A stretch of 28,695 nt of DNA from an uncultured Muribaculaceae bacterium (GCA_910586595.1 CAJUJB010000033.1:1-28695), one strand, 5' to 3'. Shown: positions 14,674-23,592, counted from the first letter of the stretch. Made by a program: numbers and translations. Notes: generated by a model not told the origin, from the letters alone.

Positions 14674-17051
14674 TGACAGGACGACCGTTTAAATCAGTCG
14701 CGCGCGCAGGTGTGTGGCTCCTGGCGGTTGTGATTCTGGCGGCCTGCAGTTCTACAAAGCATGTGCCCCAGGGAGAGTATCTGCTCGACAAGGTGTCGAT
14801 TGAAGTCGATGACCGACCTGATCTTAACAAGACTGAGCTTTATAACTTCCTCCGCCAGACTCCCAACCATAAGGTGCTCGGTTTCGCCAAACTCCAGCTC
14901 GCCACATATAGTCTCTCGGGCCGCGACAGCACCAAGTGGTACAACCGCTGGCTCAGGCGTGTGGGCCAGCCTCCGGTAATCTACGACCGCGCGCTTACCG
15001 ACGCTTCAACCCGCCAGTTACGGCTGGCCCTGATCAACAGCGGATATACCGACGCCTACGTCGAGGCCGACACTTTTGCCCGCCCCGATAAAAAGAAGAT
15101 GGAAGTTGTCTATCATATTGTGGCCGGCGAGCCACATGTGGTGCAGTCGATCAATTACAACATTCCCGACACCGCCTTGCGGCGCCTCGTTATGGGGCGG
15201 GCTGCCGAGGCCGACATACGCCCGGGTATGCTCCTCGACCGCACGGCTCTCGACAATGAGCGGGGGCGCATAACCCGCAACCTGCGTAATGCCGGTTACT
15301 ACGATTTCAACCGCGACTTCATCACCTACACGGCCGATACGGTGGAGGGCAGCAAGCAAGTGGCCCTTACGCTCAACCTCCATGCGCCTGACTCACGCCG
15401 CCCCTCGGGCGCATCGGCCTCCTTTGCCGACAGCCTCACGCTCAACCCTCATCTACATCACCGCTATGATGTGCGCCAGGTTGTGTTTGTGGTCGATAAT
15501 GACATAGACAGTGCTCCGTCGTCAGCCGCACCCCGCGATACAGTGATCTATAACGGCACCATCTTTGTCTTCGGGTCTGATCATTACCTCAAGCCCAAGA
15601 CGCTCGACGAGATGTGCTATATAGTGCCCGGCCGCCCTTACTCGGCTGCTGAGGTCGAGCGTACCTACGAGGCTTTGGGGCGCCTCAGCATCGTGAAGTT
15701 CATCAACATCGAGATGGAGCCGGTCGGGGCAATAGGCGACATCGGTCTGCTTGACGCATATATCTATCTTGCCCGCAACAAGAAACAGACAGCAGCCATC
15801 GAGCTGGAAGGCACCAACTCGGAAGGTGACCTCGGTTTCGGCCTCGGGCTCACATATCAGCACCGCAATCTGGCCAAGGGGTCGGAGATGCTCACAGCCA
15901 AGCTCAGAGCCTCCTACGAGAGCCTCTCGGGCAACTTCGAGGGCCTCATCAACAACCGCTACACCGAGTTTGCCGGTGAGGTAGGCATCACCTTCCCCAA
16001 GTTCGAGTGCCCCTTCCTGTCGAAGTCGTTCAAGCAGAGGAGGCTGGCGTCGACCGAGTTTACTGTCTCGGCCAACTATCAGGAAAGGCCGGAGTATACG
16101 CGCATCATCTTCGGCACGGCCTGGAAGTGGAAATGGCAGCAGCAACGCGCCGACTATACCCGCCGTCAGACATTCGACCTCATCGACATCAACTATGTAC
16201 GCCTTCCGAGGTCAACTATCAATTTTATCGACGAGATTGCTCCAACCAACCCTCTGCTGCGCTACAGCTATGAAGACCACTTCATAATGCGGCTCGGCTA
16301 TACTTATTCGCGCACCAACCGGCGCGCCCCCTCAGCTACGGTAAACGCCCTCTCCATCCAGCCCTATATCACCACACTGCGTGTGTCGGGCGAGTCGGCC
16401 GGCAACCTCCTCTATGCCATATCGAGCGCTGTGGGGCAGCATCGTTCGGAGGGAGTTTACAAAATTCTCGGAATCCAGTATGCCCAGTACCTCAAAGGGG
16501 AGATCGACTATACCTATACCCGCAATTTCAACGACCGTAACTCCCTCTCGGCTCACGGAGGTTTCGGCATAGCCTTCCCTTACGGCAACTCCACCATGGT
16601 GCCTTTCGAGAAACGATTCTATGCCGGCGGTGCCAACGGTGTGCGAGGCTGGGGTGTGCGTACGCTCGGCCCCGGCGCTTACGATGCCAAAAACTCGGTG
16701 ACCGACTTTATCAACCAATGCGGCGACATACGGCTCGACCTCTCGGTAGAATACCGAGCCAAGCTATTCTGGGTGCTTGAGGGTGCCCTCTTTATCGACG
16801 CCGGAAATATATGGACCATACGCGACTATGAGACCCAGCCCGGTGGTGTATTCCGCTTCGATTCATTCTATAAGCAGATTGCCGCTGCATATGGCGCAGG
16901 CATCCGACTTGACTTCACCTACTTCCTGCTCCGCTTCGACCTGGGCTTCAAGGCGTATAACCCTGCGATGAACCAGGAGCGCTGGCCGTTGTTACACCCT
17001 AAGTGGAGCCGCGATGCCAACTTCCATTTTTCTGTCGGCTACCCCTTCTAA
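14670..17051 (+). CDS. tamL: TamL-like lipoprotein of the BamA/TamA (Omp85) family
   Basis: A 793-aa outer-membrane assembly protein. A lipoprotein signal ends in 'LAACSS' with the lipid-carrying Cys26; lipidated Omp85 proteins of this kind are known as TamL in Bacteroidota. The N-terminal half (about 30-370) contains POTRA-like modules ('YLLDKVSIEVDD', 'LINSGYTDAYV', 'LGRLSIVKFINIEM'). The C-terminal half is a 16-strand-type barrel with the hallmark 'GGANGVRGWG' (Val-Arg-Gly at 658-660) and a final strand 'FHFSVGYPF' ending in Phe, as recognised by the BAM machinery. Family knowledge: it inserts or exports surface and outer-membrane proteins with inner-membrane TamB. No tamB is in the window. 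It is coupled to the upstream kinase by a 4-nt overlap and followed by the HAD gene after 12 nt. Confidence 0.9.
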   Translation: MMTGRPFKSVARAGVWLLAVVILAACSSTKHVPQGEYLLDKVSIEVDDRPDLNKTELYNFLRQTPNHKVLGFAKLQLATYSLSGRDSTKWYNRWLRRVGQPPVIYDRALTDASTRQLRLALINSGYTDAYVEADTFARPDKKKMEVVYHIVAGEPHVVQSINYNIPDTALRRLVMGRAAEADIRPGMLLDRTALDNERGRITRNLRNAGYYDFNRDFITYTADTVEGSKQVALTLNLHAPDSRRPSGASASFADSLTLNPHLHHRYDVRQVVFVVDNDIDSAPSSAAPRDTVIYNGTIFVFGSDHYLKPKTLDEMCYIVPGRPYSAAEVERTYEALGRLSIVKFINIEMEPVGAIGDIGLLDAYIYLARNKKQTAAIELEGTNSEGDLGFGLGLTYQHRNLAKGSEMLTAKLRASYESLSGNFEGLINNRYTEFAGEVGITFPKFECPFLSKSFKQRRLASTEFTVSANYQERPEYTRIIFGTAWKWKWQQQRADYTRRQTFDLIDINYVRLPRSTINFIDEIAPTNPLLRYSYEDHFIMRLGYTYSRTNRRAPSATVNALSIQPYITTLRVSGESAGNLLYAISSAVGQHRSEGVYKILGIQYAQYLKGEIDYTYTRNFNDRNSLSAHGGFGIAFPYGNSTMVPFEKRFYAGGANGVRGWGVRTLGPGAYDAKNSVTDFINQCGDIRLDLSVEYRAKLFWVLEGALFIDAGNIWTIRDYETQPGGVFRFDSFYKQIAAAYGAGIRLDFTYFLLRFDLGFKAYNPAMNQERWPLLHPKWSRDANFHFSVGYPF

Positions 17052-17063
17052 AATTTGCACATC

Positions 17064-17723
17064 ATGAAATCTTACGTTATTTTCGACCTCGACGGAACCC
17101 TGCTCAAGACTATCGACGACCTCGCCAATGCAACCAACCACGCACTGCGCGAGCTCGGATTCCCTACCCACGGCCTCTGGGTATATCCCAATATGGTGGG
17201 TAACGGCGTGATGCGCCTCATCGAGCGGGCTCTACCCGATGATGCCCGTACTGAAAAAAACATCAAGGATGCGCTGGCGGCCTTCAAGGCTTACTACAAC
17301 GATCATTGCTGCGACGATACGGTGCCTTATCCCGGTATTCCCGAGCTGCTTGAAGATCTCTCGGCAAGAGGAATAAATCTGGCTGTGACTTCAAATAAAT
17401 ATCAGGAGGCCGTGACGAAGATTGTCAACCATTATTTCCCCGACGCGAATTTCCGGGCCATTCTCGGCAATGTCGACGGCATGCCCCGCAAGCCCGACCC
17501 ATCAATCGTATTCAAGGCACTCACGATGTGCCCCACACCCAAAGACGAAGTCCTCTACGTGGGTGATTCGGGTGTGGATATGGATACTGCCCGGCGCGCA
17601 TGCGTCGAGTCGGTGGGCGTGTCGTGGGGCTTCAGGTCGATTCACGAGCTTAAGGAGGCGTATGCCGACCATATCGTATCGACCCCGGCCCAGATTGCCG
17701 ATCTTGTATTTGGCGTTAAATAA
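17064..17723 (+). CDS. gph: HAD-family phosphatase, phosphoglycolate phosphatase-like
   Basis: A 219-aa cytoplasmic HAD hydrolase of the Gph/PGP group. Motif I is 'FDLDGTL' (nucleophile Asp8, acid/base Asp10), motif II Thr109-Ser110 ('AVTSNK'), motif III Lys143 ('RKPDP') and motif IV 'VGDSGVD' (Asp168, Asp172). A helical cap (about 18-85) is present. The likely reaction is removal of phosphate from 2-phosphoglycolate or another small phosphate ester; substrate specificity cannot be read from the motifs. ATG at 17064 was chosen over the TTG at 17055 because the protein then begins directly with the core strand 'MKSYVIFDLDGTL'. It is the last gene of the kinase-TamL operon. The symbol reflects family likeness only. 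Confidence 0.88.
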   Translation: MKSYVIFDLDGTLLKTIDDLANATNHALRELGFPTHGLWVYPNMVGNGVMRLIERALPDDARTEKNIKDALAAFKAYYNDHCCDDTVPYPGIPELLEDLSARGINLAVTSNKYQEAVTKIVNHYFPDANFRAILGNVDGMPRKPDPSIVFKALTMCPTPKDEVLYVGDSGVDMDTARRACVESVGVSWGFRSIHELKEAYADHIVSTPAQIADLVFGVK

Positions 17724-17732
17724 ACTCCACCC

Positions 17733-18350
17733 TTATTCTTCGAGCATTCCCATGCTCTTGAGGCGTGCCAGGGTGTCGGCAAGTATGTCGGCAGCCAGCT
17801 GGGGCACGATGCGGTGCCCCTGGAAGTGGGTCACGCTCTCGCCGGCCTGTGCGCTTTGGTGGCGCAACTGGTCGTAGAGACGGCGCAGATCGTCGGGGGC
17901 GCCGAAGCGCGGCATATAGCTGTGTGCCGTGGCTATGAAAAGCCCGAAGCACTGTGCTGCGATTTGTCCGGCCTGCACGACCGTGTCATTCTGGAGCGAT
18001 GAAGTGAGGATGGCGGCGCACATGCATAGCTGTTCAAGACTGCGCATATAAAGCTGAGGCATCTCTTCCGGGTTGACCTTACTCATAAGCACCGTGAGAA
18101 TCGCCATAGCCTGCGTGGCCAAGGCCTGTCCGGCCATACCGACGGCTTCCAGAGCGTCGACATGCGGATGGGCTATTACAAGCAGCTCGGCACCTCTGGC
18201 GGCCCGCTCGTCGGGCTTGGCCTTTTTCAGCCGCTCGCCGGCCATGGCAAGCTGTTCGCCTGTCCAGCGCAGTACCAGTTCCTGATCGCCGTCTTGCTGT
18301 ATCTTCTGCAGCTCTGTATGGAAGTTGTCGAGTATCTCCTTAGTTGTCAT
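17733..18350 (-). CDS. Conserved-looking hypothetical protein, all-helical
   Basis: A 205-aa cytoplasmic protein (207 aa if the alternative ATG at 18356 is used) that I do not recognise. It appears almost entirely helical. It has a charged N-terminus 'MTTKEILDNFHTELQKIQQDGDQEL', a long Ala/Met/Leu-rich helical core (about 55-150) with several Cys and Met residues, and a C-terminal segment 'VTHFQGHRIVPQLAADILADTLARLKSMGMLEE'. There is no signal peptide, membrane segment or catalytic motif. It ends 9 nt from the convergent HAD gene and lies downstream of ribBA, behind a strong hairpin (18364-18397). Coding is supported by the intact frame, the codon pattern and the lack of alternatives on the other strand. 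Confidence 0.75.
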   Translation of the reverse strand: MTTKEILDNFHTELQKIQQDGDQELVLRWTGEQLAMAGERLKKAKPDERAARGAELLVIAHPHVDALEAVGMAGQALATQAMAILTVLMSKVNPEEMPQLYMRSLEQLCMCAAILTSSLQNDTVVQAGQIAAQCFGLFIATAHSYMPRFGAPDDLRRLYDQLRHQSAQAGESVTHFQGHRIVPQLAADILADTLARLKSMGMLEE

Positions 18351-18363
18351 ATGCATATAGTAT

Positions 18364-18397
18364 GCGGCTGAGGCAACTGCAAGGTTGCCTCAGCCGC
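18364..18397 (-). terminator. Perfect 14-bp hairpin after ribBA
   Basis: GCGGCTGAGGCAAC (18364-18377) pairs with 18384-18397 over 14 bp with a 6-nt loop. It lies between the ribBA stop and the next minus-strand start. No T-tract follows on either strand, so it could be a weak terminator, a processing site or an mRNA 3'-end stabiliser. Confidence 0.6.
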
Positions 18398-18412
18398 AAT
18401 TAAAGTTTGTGA

Positions 18413-19630
18413 TTATTCTACCTGATGGAGGTCGTGGCCCATACGCTCCTTCTTGGTGTGCATGTAGCGAAGGTTGTAGGGGTTGGGGGCTACTTCGATG
18501 GGCACGTTCTCCACAATCTCGAGGCCGTAGCCTTCGAGGCCGATGCGCTTCACAGGGTTATTGGTCATAAGGCGCATCTTGTGTATGCCGAGCAGGTTGA
18601 GGATCTGTGCACCGACGCCGTAGTCGCGCTCGTCGGCATCGTGGCCCAGGTGTATGTTGGCTTCAACGGTGTCGAGGCCCTCTTCCTGGAGCTTGTATGC
18701 GCGGATCTTGTCCATAAGGCCTATGCCACGGCCTTCCTGGTTGAGGTATACTATGGCTCCGCGGCCTTCGGCTTCGATCATCTGCATGGCCTTGTGGAGC
18801 TGCTCGCCGCAGTCGCAGCGCTGTGAGGCGAAGATGTCGCCGGTGGCGCATGACGAGTGTACGCGCACGAGCACAGGCTCGCCGTCGGCGATGTCGCCTT
18901 TGATGATGGCTATGTGTTCAAGGCCGTTGCTCTTCTGGCGGAAGGGGATGAGGCGGAAGTGGCCGTATGCCGTAGGCATGTCGACTTCCACACCCTGCTC
19001 CACAAGCTGCTCGGAGGCCAGACGGTAGGCGATGAGGTCGCGGATGCTGATGAGCTTGAGGCCCCACTCGTCGGCACGGCGTCGCAGCTCGGGCAGACGG
19101 GCCATGGTGCCGTCGTCGCTCATTATTTCCATGAGGGCTGCGGCCGGCTGGAGACCTGCCAGACGGGCGAGGTCGACTGCAGCCTCAGTGTGGCCGCTGC
19201 GGCGGAGCACACCCTGGTCCTGGGCGTAGAGGGGGTTGATATGGCCCGGGCGACCGAATGTTTCGGGCACTGAGTCGGGGTCGGCAAGTGCGCGGATGGT
19301 GGCGCAACGGTCTTCGATGCTTACGCCAGTGGTGCAGCCTTCGAGTTTATCGACGGTGACAGTGAAGGGTGTGCCGAGCATAGATGTGTTTTGCTCCACC
19401 TGACGGGCGAGTTCGAGCTCGCGGCAGCGTGAGATGGTGAGGGGCACGCACAGCACACCGCGTGCGTTTTTCAGCATGAAGTTCACCTGCTCGGGGGTGA
19501 TTTTCTCGGCGGCCACAATGAGGTCGCCCTCGTTCTCGCGGTCTTCGTCGTCGACCACGATCACCATCTTGCCCTGTCGGAAGTCTTCGATGGCATCTTC
19601 AATGTTGTCAAGGCGTATGTCCTGGTTCAT
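18413..19630 (-). CDS. ribBA: Bifunctional DHBP synthase / GTP cyclohydrolase II
   Basis: A 405-aa riboflavin-synthesis enzyme. The N-terminal domain (about 1-205) makes 3,4-dihydroxy-2-butanone 4-phosphate from ribulose 5-phosphate. Its metal and substrate loop is 'DDEDRENEGD' (27-36), with 'GHTEAAVDLARLAG' and 'DDGTMAR' further on. The C-terminal domain (about 206-405) opens the imidazole ring of GTP. Its zinc ligands fit Cys261, Cys272 and Cys274 in 'SSCATGDIFASQRCDCG', and 'YLNQEGRGIGL' and 'LMTNNPVKRIGLEGYG' are intact. Both halves therefore look active. The start codon lies 23 nt inside the end of the upstream LptF/G gene, so the two are co-transcribed. No FMN riboswitch is seen. Confidence 0.96.
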   Translation of the reverse strand: MNQDIRLDNIEDAIEDFRQGKMVIVVDDEDRENEGDLIVAAEKITPEQVNFMLKNARGVLCVPLTISRCRELELARQVEQNTSMLGTPFTVTVDKLEGCTTGVSIEDRCATIRALADPDSVPETFGRPGHINPLYAQDQGVLRRSGHTEAAVDLARLAGLQPAAALMEIMSDDGTMARLPELRRRADEWGLKLISIRDLIAYRLASEQLVEQGVEVDMPTAYGHFRLIPFRQKSNGLEHIAIIKGDIADGEPVLVRVHSSCATGDIFASQRCDCGEQLHKAMQMIEAEGRGAIVYLNQEGRGIGLMDKIRAYKLQEEGLDTVEANIHLGHDADERDYGVGAQILNLLGIHKMRLMTNNPVKRIGLEGYGLEIVENVPIEVAPNPYNLRYMHTKKERMGHDLHQVE

Positions 19631-21449
19631 CGCTTATGTTGTTGTCGGCGCCCTCTGCCGGTATGCCAAGCCGCTCCATCAGTGAGCGGGTGGTGTCGAT
19701 AATTCCCTGCATGCGGCGCACGGTTGGTTTAAACGGATATTGGTTGAGAAGGTTGATTGCGTATATGTCTGTGCTGTTGGAGAGATAATCGACAAGCTGG
19801 TTGAGAGGCTGGCGCAAGGCCGGTGCCGGGCTTGCGGTGAGACGCCGCAAGGGTGACATGGCTTTCAGGCGTGCGTCTTCGGCTGTGGCACGGTTGAGGA
19901 AATCGGCGAGCATGGCGGAGGCCTCTTCGGGGTCGACGTCGGTCATGCGCACTTCTTTCAGGGTGAGGCTACGCGCCATGTCCTTGCCTGCTATGCGGCG
20001 GAAGAACTTGGTGACGGCCTCGAAGTTGAACTCTGCCGAGTCGCCCACGGCTTTGTAGGTGAGATATACACCCAGCGGGAGGAGTACGGCAGAGCTGAGC
20101 CAGATGCCTTCCCACACTTCCCATTTGCCGTCGCGCGCGAGCTTGTAGCCGGTGTTGTCGATGATGAAGTACACAATGAATAACAACACCGAAATGATAA
20201 GCGGAGTTCCCAGACCGCCTTTTTTTATGATGGCACCCAGAGGGGCGCCGATAAAGAAGAATATGATGCAGGCGAAGGAGAGGGTGAATTTCTTCTGCAT
20301 CTCTATGTCGTGACGGCGCATGAGTTTTGCCTGCTCGGAGAGGGCGAGGCTGCGGTATTGGTATTCCTGTTTCTGTCGTTTGGCCTTGGCCAGAGCCTGG
20401 GTGATATAGCTCTTGGCATAGCTCGGATTGGGAGCCTGGAAGAGGGAGTCGAGATCCAGCGGTTGCTCAAGAGCAACGTCGGGGCGGGGCTTGGTGACGA
20501 TCTGGCCTCCCTCGTTGCGCGTCACCGTAGGCGTCAGCCCGAAGTAGGGTGTGCGCAGCAACTCGTTTGCGTAGATAGATCCGATGGAGTCGACCTGGCG
20601 CCCGATAGAATCTATCGAGTGTTTAAGCTCGCTTATGTTCTGGCCTACATACTGGCTGCGTATGCCTCCTTCGTCGATGCGGTTGAAATTGGCGTCGAAG
20701 GGGAAGTATACCTCTTTCTCGGTGAAATGCTCGCGGCGGAACGGAAGGTATCGCTGCGAGGATGATGTACCCATCGAGTTATCGCGCATGTTCTCGAACA
20801 TCTCTCCGCTGTAGAGATGGAGGAAGAGGCGTGTCTTGTCTTCGGTGAAGTTGAACTGGCCAGAGTCGGCGAGGATGACTCGTGTGTTGTCGGTTCCGCG
20901 CGAAAGGTCGTAGATTATCATGTCGTAGAGCATACCGGTCTGCTGGTTCTTGCTCTCGACGTAGAGGTTCATGTTGGGAATCTGATCGTAGAACGAGCGC
21001 TCGGGTATCTCGACTTCGGGTGACTTCTGCCTTACGGCGAACAGCAGCGACCACATCTTGGTCTGGGCTATGGGCAGCACATTGTTCTGGAAGAAGAAGG
21101 CTCCGATGGCTATGAAGATCATCACCACGGTGAGCGGCCTCATGATGCGGAAGAGGGATATGCCCGAGGCCTTCATGGCCGTTAGCTCGAATTTCTCGCC
21201 GAGGTTGCCGAAGACCATCAGTGATGCCAGAAGCACCGCCAGCGGGAGGGCCATAGGCACCATGGTAAGCGCGGCATAGAAAAATAGCTCTGCAATGACG
21301 CTTACCTGCAGCCCTTTGCCCACGAGGTCGTCGATCGACTTCCACAGAAATTGCATCAGCACAATAAAGAGGCAGATGAAAAACGTCATGGCCAGCAGCG
21401 GCAGGAACCGCTGCAGCATATATGAATATAAGCGTTTTATTATTACCAT
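19608..21449 (-). CDS. LptF/LptG-family (YjgP/YjgQ) LPS export permease
   Basis: A 613-aa inner-membrane permease of the LptB2FG transporter that extracts lipopolysaccharide and passes it toward LptC. Three N-terminal membrane segments lie at about 12-36, 55-78 and 100-125 ('TFFICLFIVLMQFLW...DDLVGKG' is typical of Bacteroidota members). A periplasmic beta region follows (about 130-380), then three C-terminal segments (about 386-463, with 'FFFIGAPLGAIIKKGGLGTPLI'). A further about 150-residue cytoplasmic C-terminal extension is unusual compared with the about 360 aa of enterobacterial LptF/G. The start is fixed by homology of the first residues to the family. A strong promoter lies just upstream, giving a leader of only a few nucleotides. 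Which of F or G it represents cannot be decided. Confidence 0.92.
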   Translation of the reverse strand: MVIIKRLYSYMLQRFLPLLAMTFFICLFIVLMQFLWKSIDDLVGKGLQVSVIAELFFYAALTMVPMALPLAVLLASLMVFGNLGEKFELTAMKASGISLFRIMRPLTVVMIFIAIGAFFFQNNVLPIAQTKMWSLLFAVRQKSPEVEIPERSFYDQIPNMNLYVESKNQQTGMLYDMIIYDLSRGTDNTRVILADSGQFNFTEDKTRLFLHLYSGEMFENMRDNSMGTSSSQRYLPFRREHFTEKEVYFPFDANFNRIDEGGIRSQYVGQNISELKHSIDSIGRQVDSIGSIYANELLRTPYFGLTPTVTRNEGGQIVTKPRPDVALEQPLDLDSLFQAPNPSYAKSYITQALAKAKRQKQEYQYRSLALSEQAKLMRRHDIEMQKKFTLSFACIIFFFIGAPLGAIIKKGGLGTPLIISVLLFIVYFIIDNTGYKLARDGKWEVWEGIWLSSAVLLPLGVYLTYKAVGDSAEFNFEAVTKFFRRIAGKDMARSLTLKEVRMTDVDPEEASAMLADFLNRATAEDARLKAMSPLRRLTASPAPALRQPLNQLVDYLSNSTDIYAINLLNQYPFKPTVRRMQGIIDTTRSLMERLGIPAEGADNNISDEPGHTP

Positions 21450-21460
21450 GATAAACTCTG

Positions 21461-21492
21461 CAAAGTTAGCGATTATCCATCAGCAGGCCAAA
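21461..21492 (-). promoter_or_regulatory. Promoter of the lptF/G-ribBA operon
   Basis: On the minus strand TTTG (21492-21489) is followed after 20 nt by TAACTTTG (21468-21461). The -7 element ends 11 nt before the ATG at 21449, so the mRNA leader is only about 5-7 nt. Confidence 0.85.
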
Positions 21493-21525
21493 AATAGCAC
21501 CTCTTTTTACTCTTTTTATAGAAGA

Positions 21526-21558
21526 CGGGGCCAGCCTCCGCATGAGAGACTGGCCCCG
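21526..21558 (-). terminator. Terminator-like hairpin after the AspT/YidE-family gene
   Basis: CGGGGCCAG (21526-21534) pairs with 21550-21558 over 9 bp; the stem continues with one mismatch and a CTC/GAG extension around a short loop. It starts 28 nt beyond the stop at 21587. Only a poor T-rich stretch (TCTTCT) follows. Confidence 0.65.
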
Positions 21559-21586
21559 GTAATATTTCGGGTCTGGAGCTATAGCG

Positions 21587-23248
21587 CTATGCCAGACAGA
21601 GGATTAGCGCCTGAGCGGCCACCACGCGGAGGAACATGGTGAGCGGGTAGACAGTGGAGTAGGCCACGGCGGGGGCGTCGTTGCCGGTCGAGTTGTTGGC
21701 AAAGGCGAGGGCTGGGGGATCGGTGCAGCCGCCCGACATGAGGCCCATGATGGTGAGGAGGTTGATCTTGTCGTGTCCGCGGGCGATGCATCCAACGATG
21801 ATCAGAGGCACTACGGTGATTACGAAGCCCCAGATTACCCACCACATACCGGTGGTGCTGAATACTGAAGCGGCGAAGTCTTTGCCTGCGGCGATACCTA
21901 CCGATGCGAGGAAGAGGCAGATGCCGAGCTCGCGGAGCATCATTGATGCCGAGCTTGATGTGTAGGTGACGAGCTTGGCCTTGTAGCCGAAGCGGCTCAG
22001 GAGGATAGCCACCACGAGGGGGCCGCCTGCGAGACCGAGTTTCATGCCGAAGCCGATGTCGATGGAGCCGAGGATGATACCGAGGATGATGCCGACGAAG
22101 ATGGTGATGAGGTTAGGCTGGTTTAGACGCTTCATCGAGTTACCGAGGCGTGCTGCGAGGCGGTCGATGTCTTCCAGGTTACCTACGACGGTGATGCGGT
22201 CGCCCATCTGGAGGCGGAGGCTGGGAGATGCGAGAAGGTCGACGCCGGCGCGGTTGACGCGTGTGGCGTTGAGCTTGTAGCCGTTATGGAGGCGGAGTGA
22301 GCCGAGGGCCACGCCGTTGTACTCGCTCTTGGTGACGACGATGCGGCGCGAGAACACAGGGGTGGGTGCCGACTCCCAGTCCATCTCGGCTTCGGGGCCG
22401 ATGACGGCTTTGAAGCGGTCGGCATCGGTGGCCGAGCATACGATGAGGAGAAGGTCGCCGGTGTGGATCTGTGTAGATGATTTGGGAATGGTAATCTCGC
22501 CGTTCTCACCCATGAGGCGCGATACGACAAAGTTGGTGTGGACAACGTCGTGGAGCTGGACGAGGGTCATGCCGTTGACCAGCGGGTTGGTTACCTTTAT
22601 AGTAAGGAGGAAGGGCTTGAGGTGAGAGTCTTCCTGTTCCTGCTCGATTTTCTTGACTTCTTCTTCGGTATTTACACGGAATACCCATTTGACGATGAAC
22701 ATCGACAGGATGATGCCTACCACACCGAGTGGATATGCAGCGGCATAGCCAGAGGCCATGAGGTTAGCCTGCTCGGGATTGGAGGTGATCTGGGTCACGG
22801 TCTGCTGTGCGGCAGCCAGGCCGGGCGTGTTTGTCACGGCACCACTCATCACACCTACGAGGGCAGATATGTCCTGGATGTTGCCGAAGTAGTAGATGCC
22901 GAGCACTATGGCCACGTTGAGCAGGATTCCGAGCACTGCAAGGGCATTGAGCCTCATGCCACCCTTCTTGAAAGAAGAGAAAAAGCCCGGGCCTACCTGT
23001 AGGCCGATGGAGAAAATGAAGAGAATAAGGCCAAACTCGCGGACGAATTTGAGGATGTTCGTGTCGACCATGTAGCCGAAGTGACCCATGAGGATGCCGA
23101 CGAACAAGACGAACGTCACGCCTAAGGAAACACCGAATATCTTGACCTTGCCTATGTATATACCTGCCGCAATGACAAAGGAATACAAGACAAGAGTCGA
23201 AGCTATCGACACTTCACCTGGCATGAACAGACTGGCTAATGAATCCAT
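21587..23248 (-). CDS. AspT/YidE/YbjL-family transporter with two RCK_C domains
   Basis: A 553-aa inner-membrane transporter. Residues 1-190 and about 375-553 each hold a bundle of membrane segments (for example 'LYSFVIAAGIYIGKVKIFGVSLG' and 'LGICLFLASVGIAAGKDFAASVF'), the duplicated AspT-type permease halves. Between them lie two RCK_C (TrkA_C) cytoplasmic domains, about 210-280 ('TGDLLLIVCSATDADRFK') and 298-371 ('MGDRITVVGNLEDIDRLAARLG'). Start ATG 23248 ('MDSLASLFMPG') gives exactly the length of E. coli YidE (553 aa, from memory); the open frame continues upstream through non-coding promoter DNA. AspT itself exchanges aspartate and alanine. The substrate here is unknown. Confidence 0.92.
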   Translation of the reverse strand: MDSLASLFMPGEVSIASTLVLYSFVIAAGIYIGKVKIFGVSLGVTFVLFVGILMGHFGYMVDTNILKFVREFGLILFIFSIGLQVGPGFFSSFKKGGMRLNALAVLGILLNVAIVLGIYYFGNIQDISALVGVMSGAVTNTPGLAAAQQTVTQITSNPEQANLMASGYAAAYPLGVVGIILSMFIVKWVFRVNTEEEVKKIEQEQEDSHLKPFLLTIKVTNPLVNGMTLVQLHDVVHTNFVVSRLMGENGEITIPKSSTQIHTGDLLLIVCSATDADRFKAVIGPEAEMDWESAPTPVFSRRIVVTKSEYNGVALGSLRLHNGYKLNATRVNRAGVDLLASPSLRLQMGDRITVVGNLEDIDRLAARLGNSMKRLNQPNLITIFVGIILGIILGSIDIGFGMKLGLAGGPLVVAILLSRFGYKAKLVTYTSSSASMMLRELGICLFLASVGIAAGKDFAASVFSTTGMWWVIWGFVITVVPLIIVGCIARGHDKINLLTIMGLMSGGCTDPPALAFANNSTGNDAPAVAYSTVYPLTMFLRVVAAQALILCLA

Positions 23249-23321
23249 GTGAAAACCGTATAGCGAAATGATTAAATAACTCCCCGGCGGGGCCTTGGAA
23301 CCACCCCTCCGAAATTTTTTG

Positions 23322-23329
23322 CAAAGGTA
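23322..23329 (-). promoter_or_regulatory. -7 element of the AspT/YidE-family gene
   Basis: TACCTTTG on the minus strand (23329-23322) predicts transcription from about 23317 and a leader of about 70 nt. No good -33 TTTG is found at 19-20 nt, so confidence is moderate. It also shows that the upstream extension of the frame to 23494 is untranslated. Confidence 0.6.
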
Positions 23330-23526
23330 GCACTTTTTAACTAAACGCAGGGTATTGACAATCAATTTTTTTTCAAGGAGAAGTGCTCGTGGAGGCGTTT
23401 TTTTGAACATTCCGGAGAGATGGCTTGTTCTTGATAATGCAAGCCGACCTGAGGGGCGGCCCGGAAAAAAGTCGGGTTTCCACACACCCGCCACGTTTCC
23501 TATTTTAGAGAATTTATGTTAATTAA
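23330..23526. other. Spacer between divergent transporter and ompA-like promoters
   Basis: About 200 nt without a supported gene. It contains an A/T tract near 23366, a 'GTGGAGGCGTTTTT' string also present near 25206, and short GC-rich inverted segments near 23452-23500 that I could not resolve into one convincing hairpin. Confidence 0.5.
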
Positions 23527-23557
23527 TTTGCTGTCAGGTCAAATTAAACTACTTTTG
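23527..23557 (+). promoter_or_regulatory. Promoter of the OmpA-family gene
   Basis: TTTG (23527-23530), 19 nt, then TACTTTTG (23550-23557): one of the best consensus matches in the window, fitting a highly expressed outer-membrane protein. The leader is about 30 nt. Confidence 0.88.
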
Positions 23558-23592
23558 CAGGCCCGACAGCACGAAATGAATCAACCGTTAAT

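Noticed and set aside
23249..23494. Upstream extension of the AspT/YidE-family gene by 82 codons
   Set aside because: It crosses the predicted promoter at 23322-23329 and lacks family similarity, and the start at 23248 gives the expected 553 aa.
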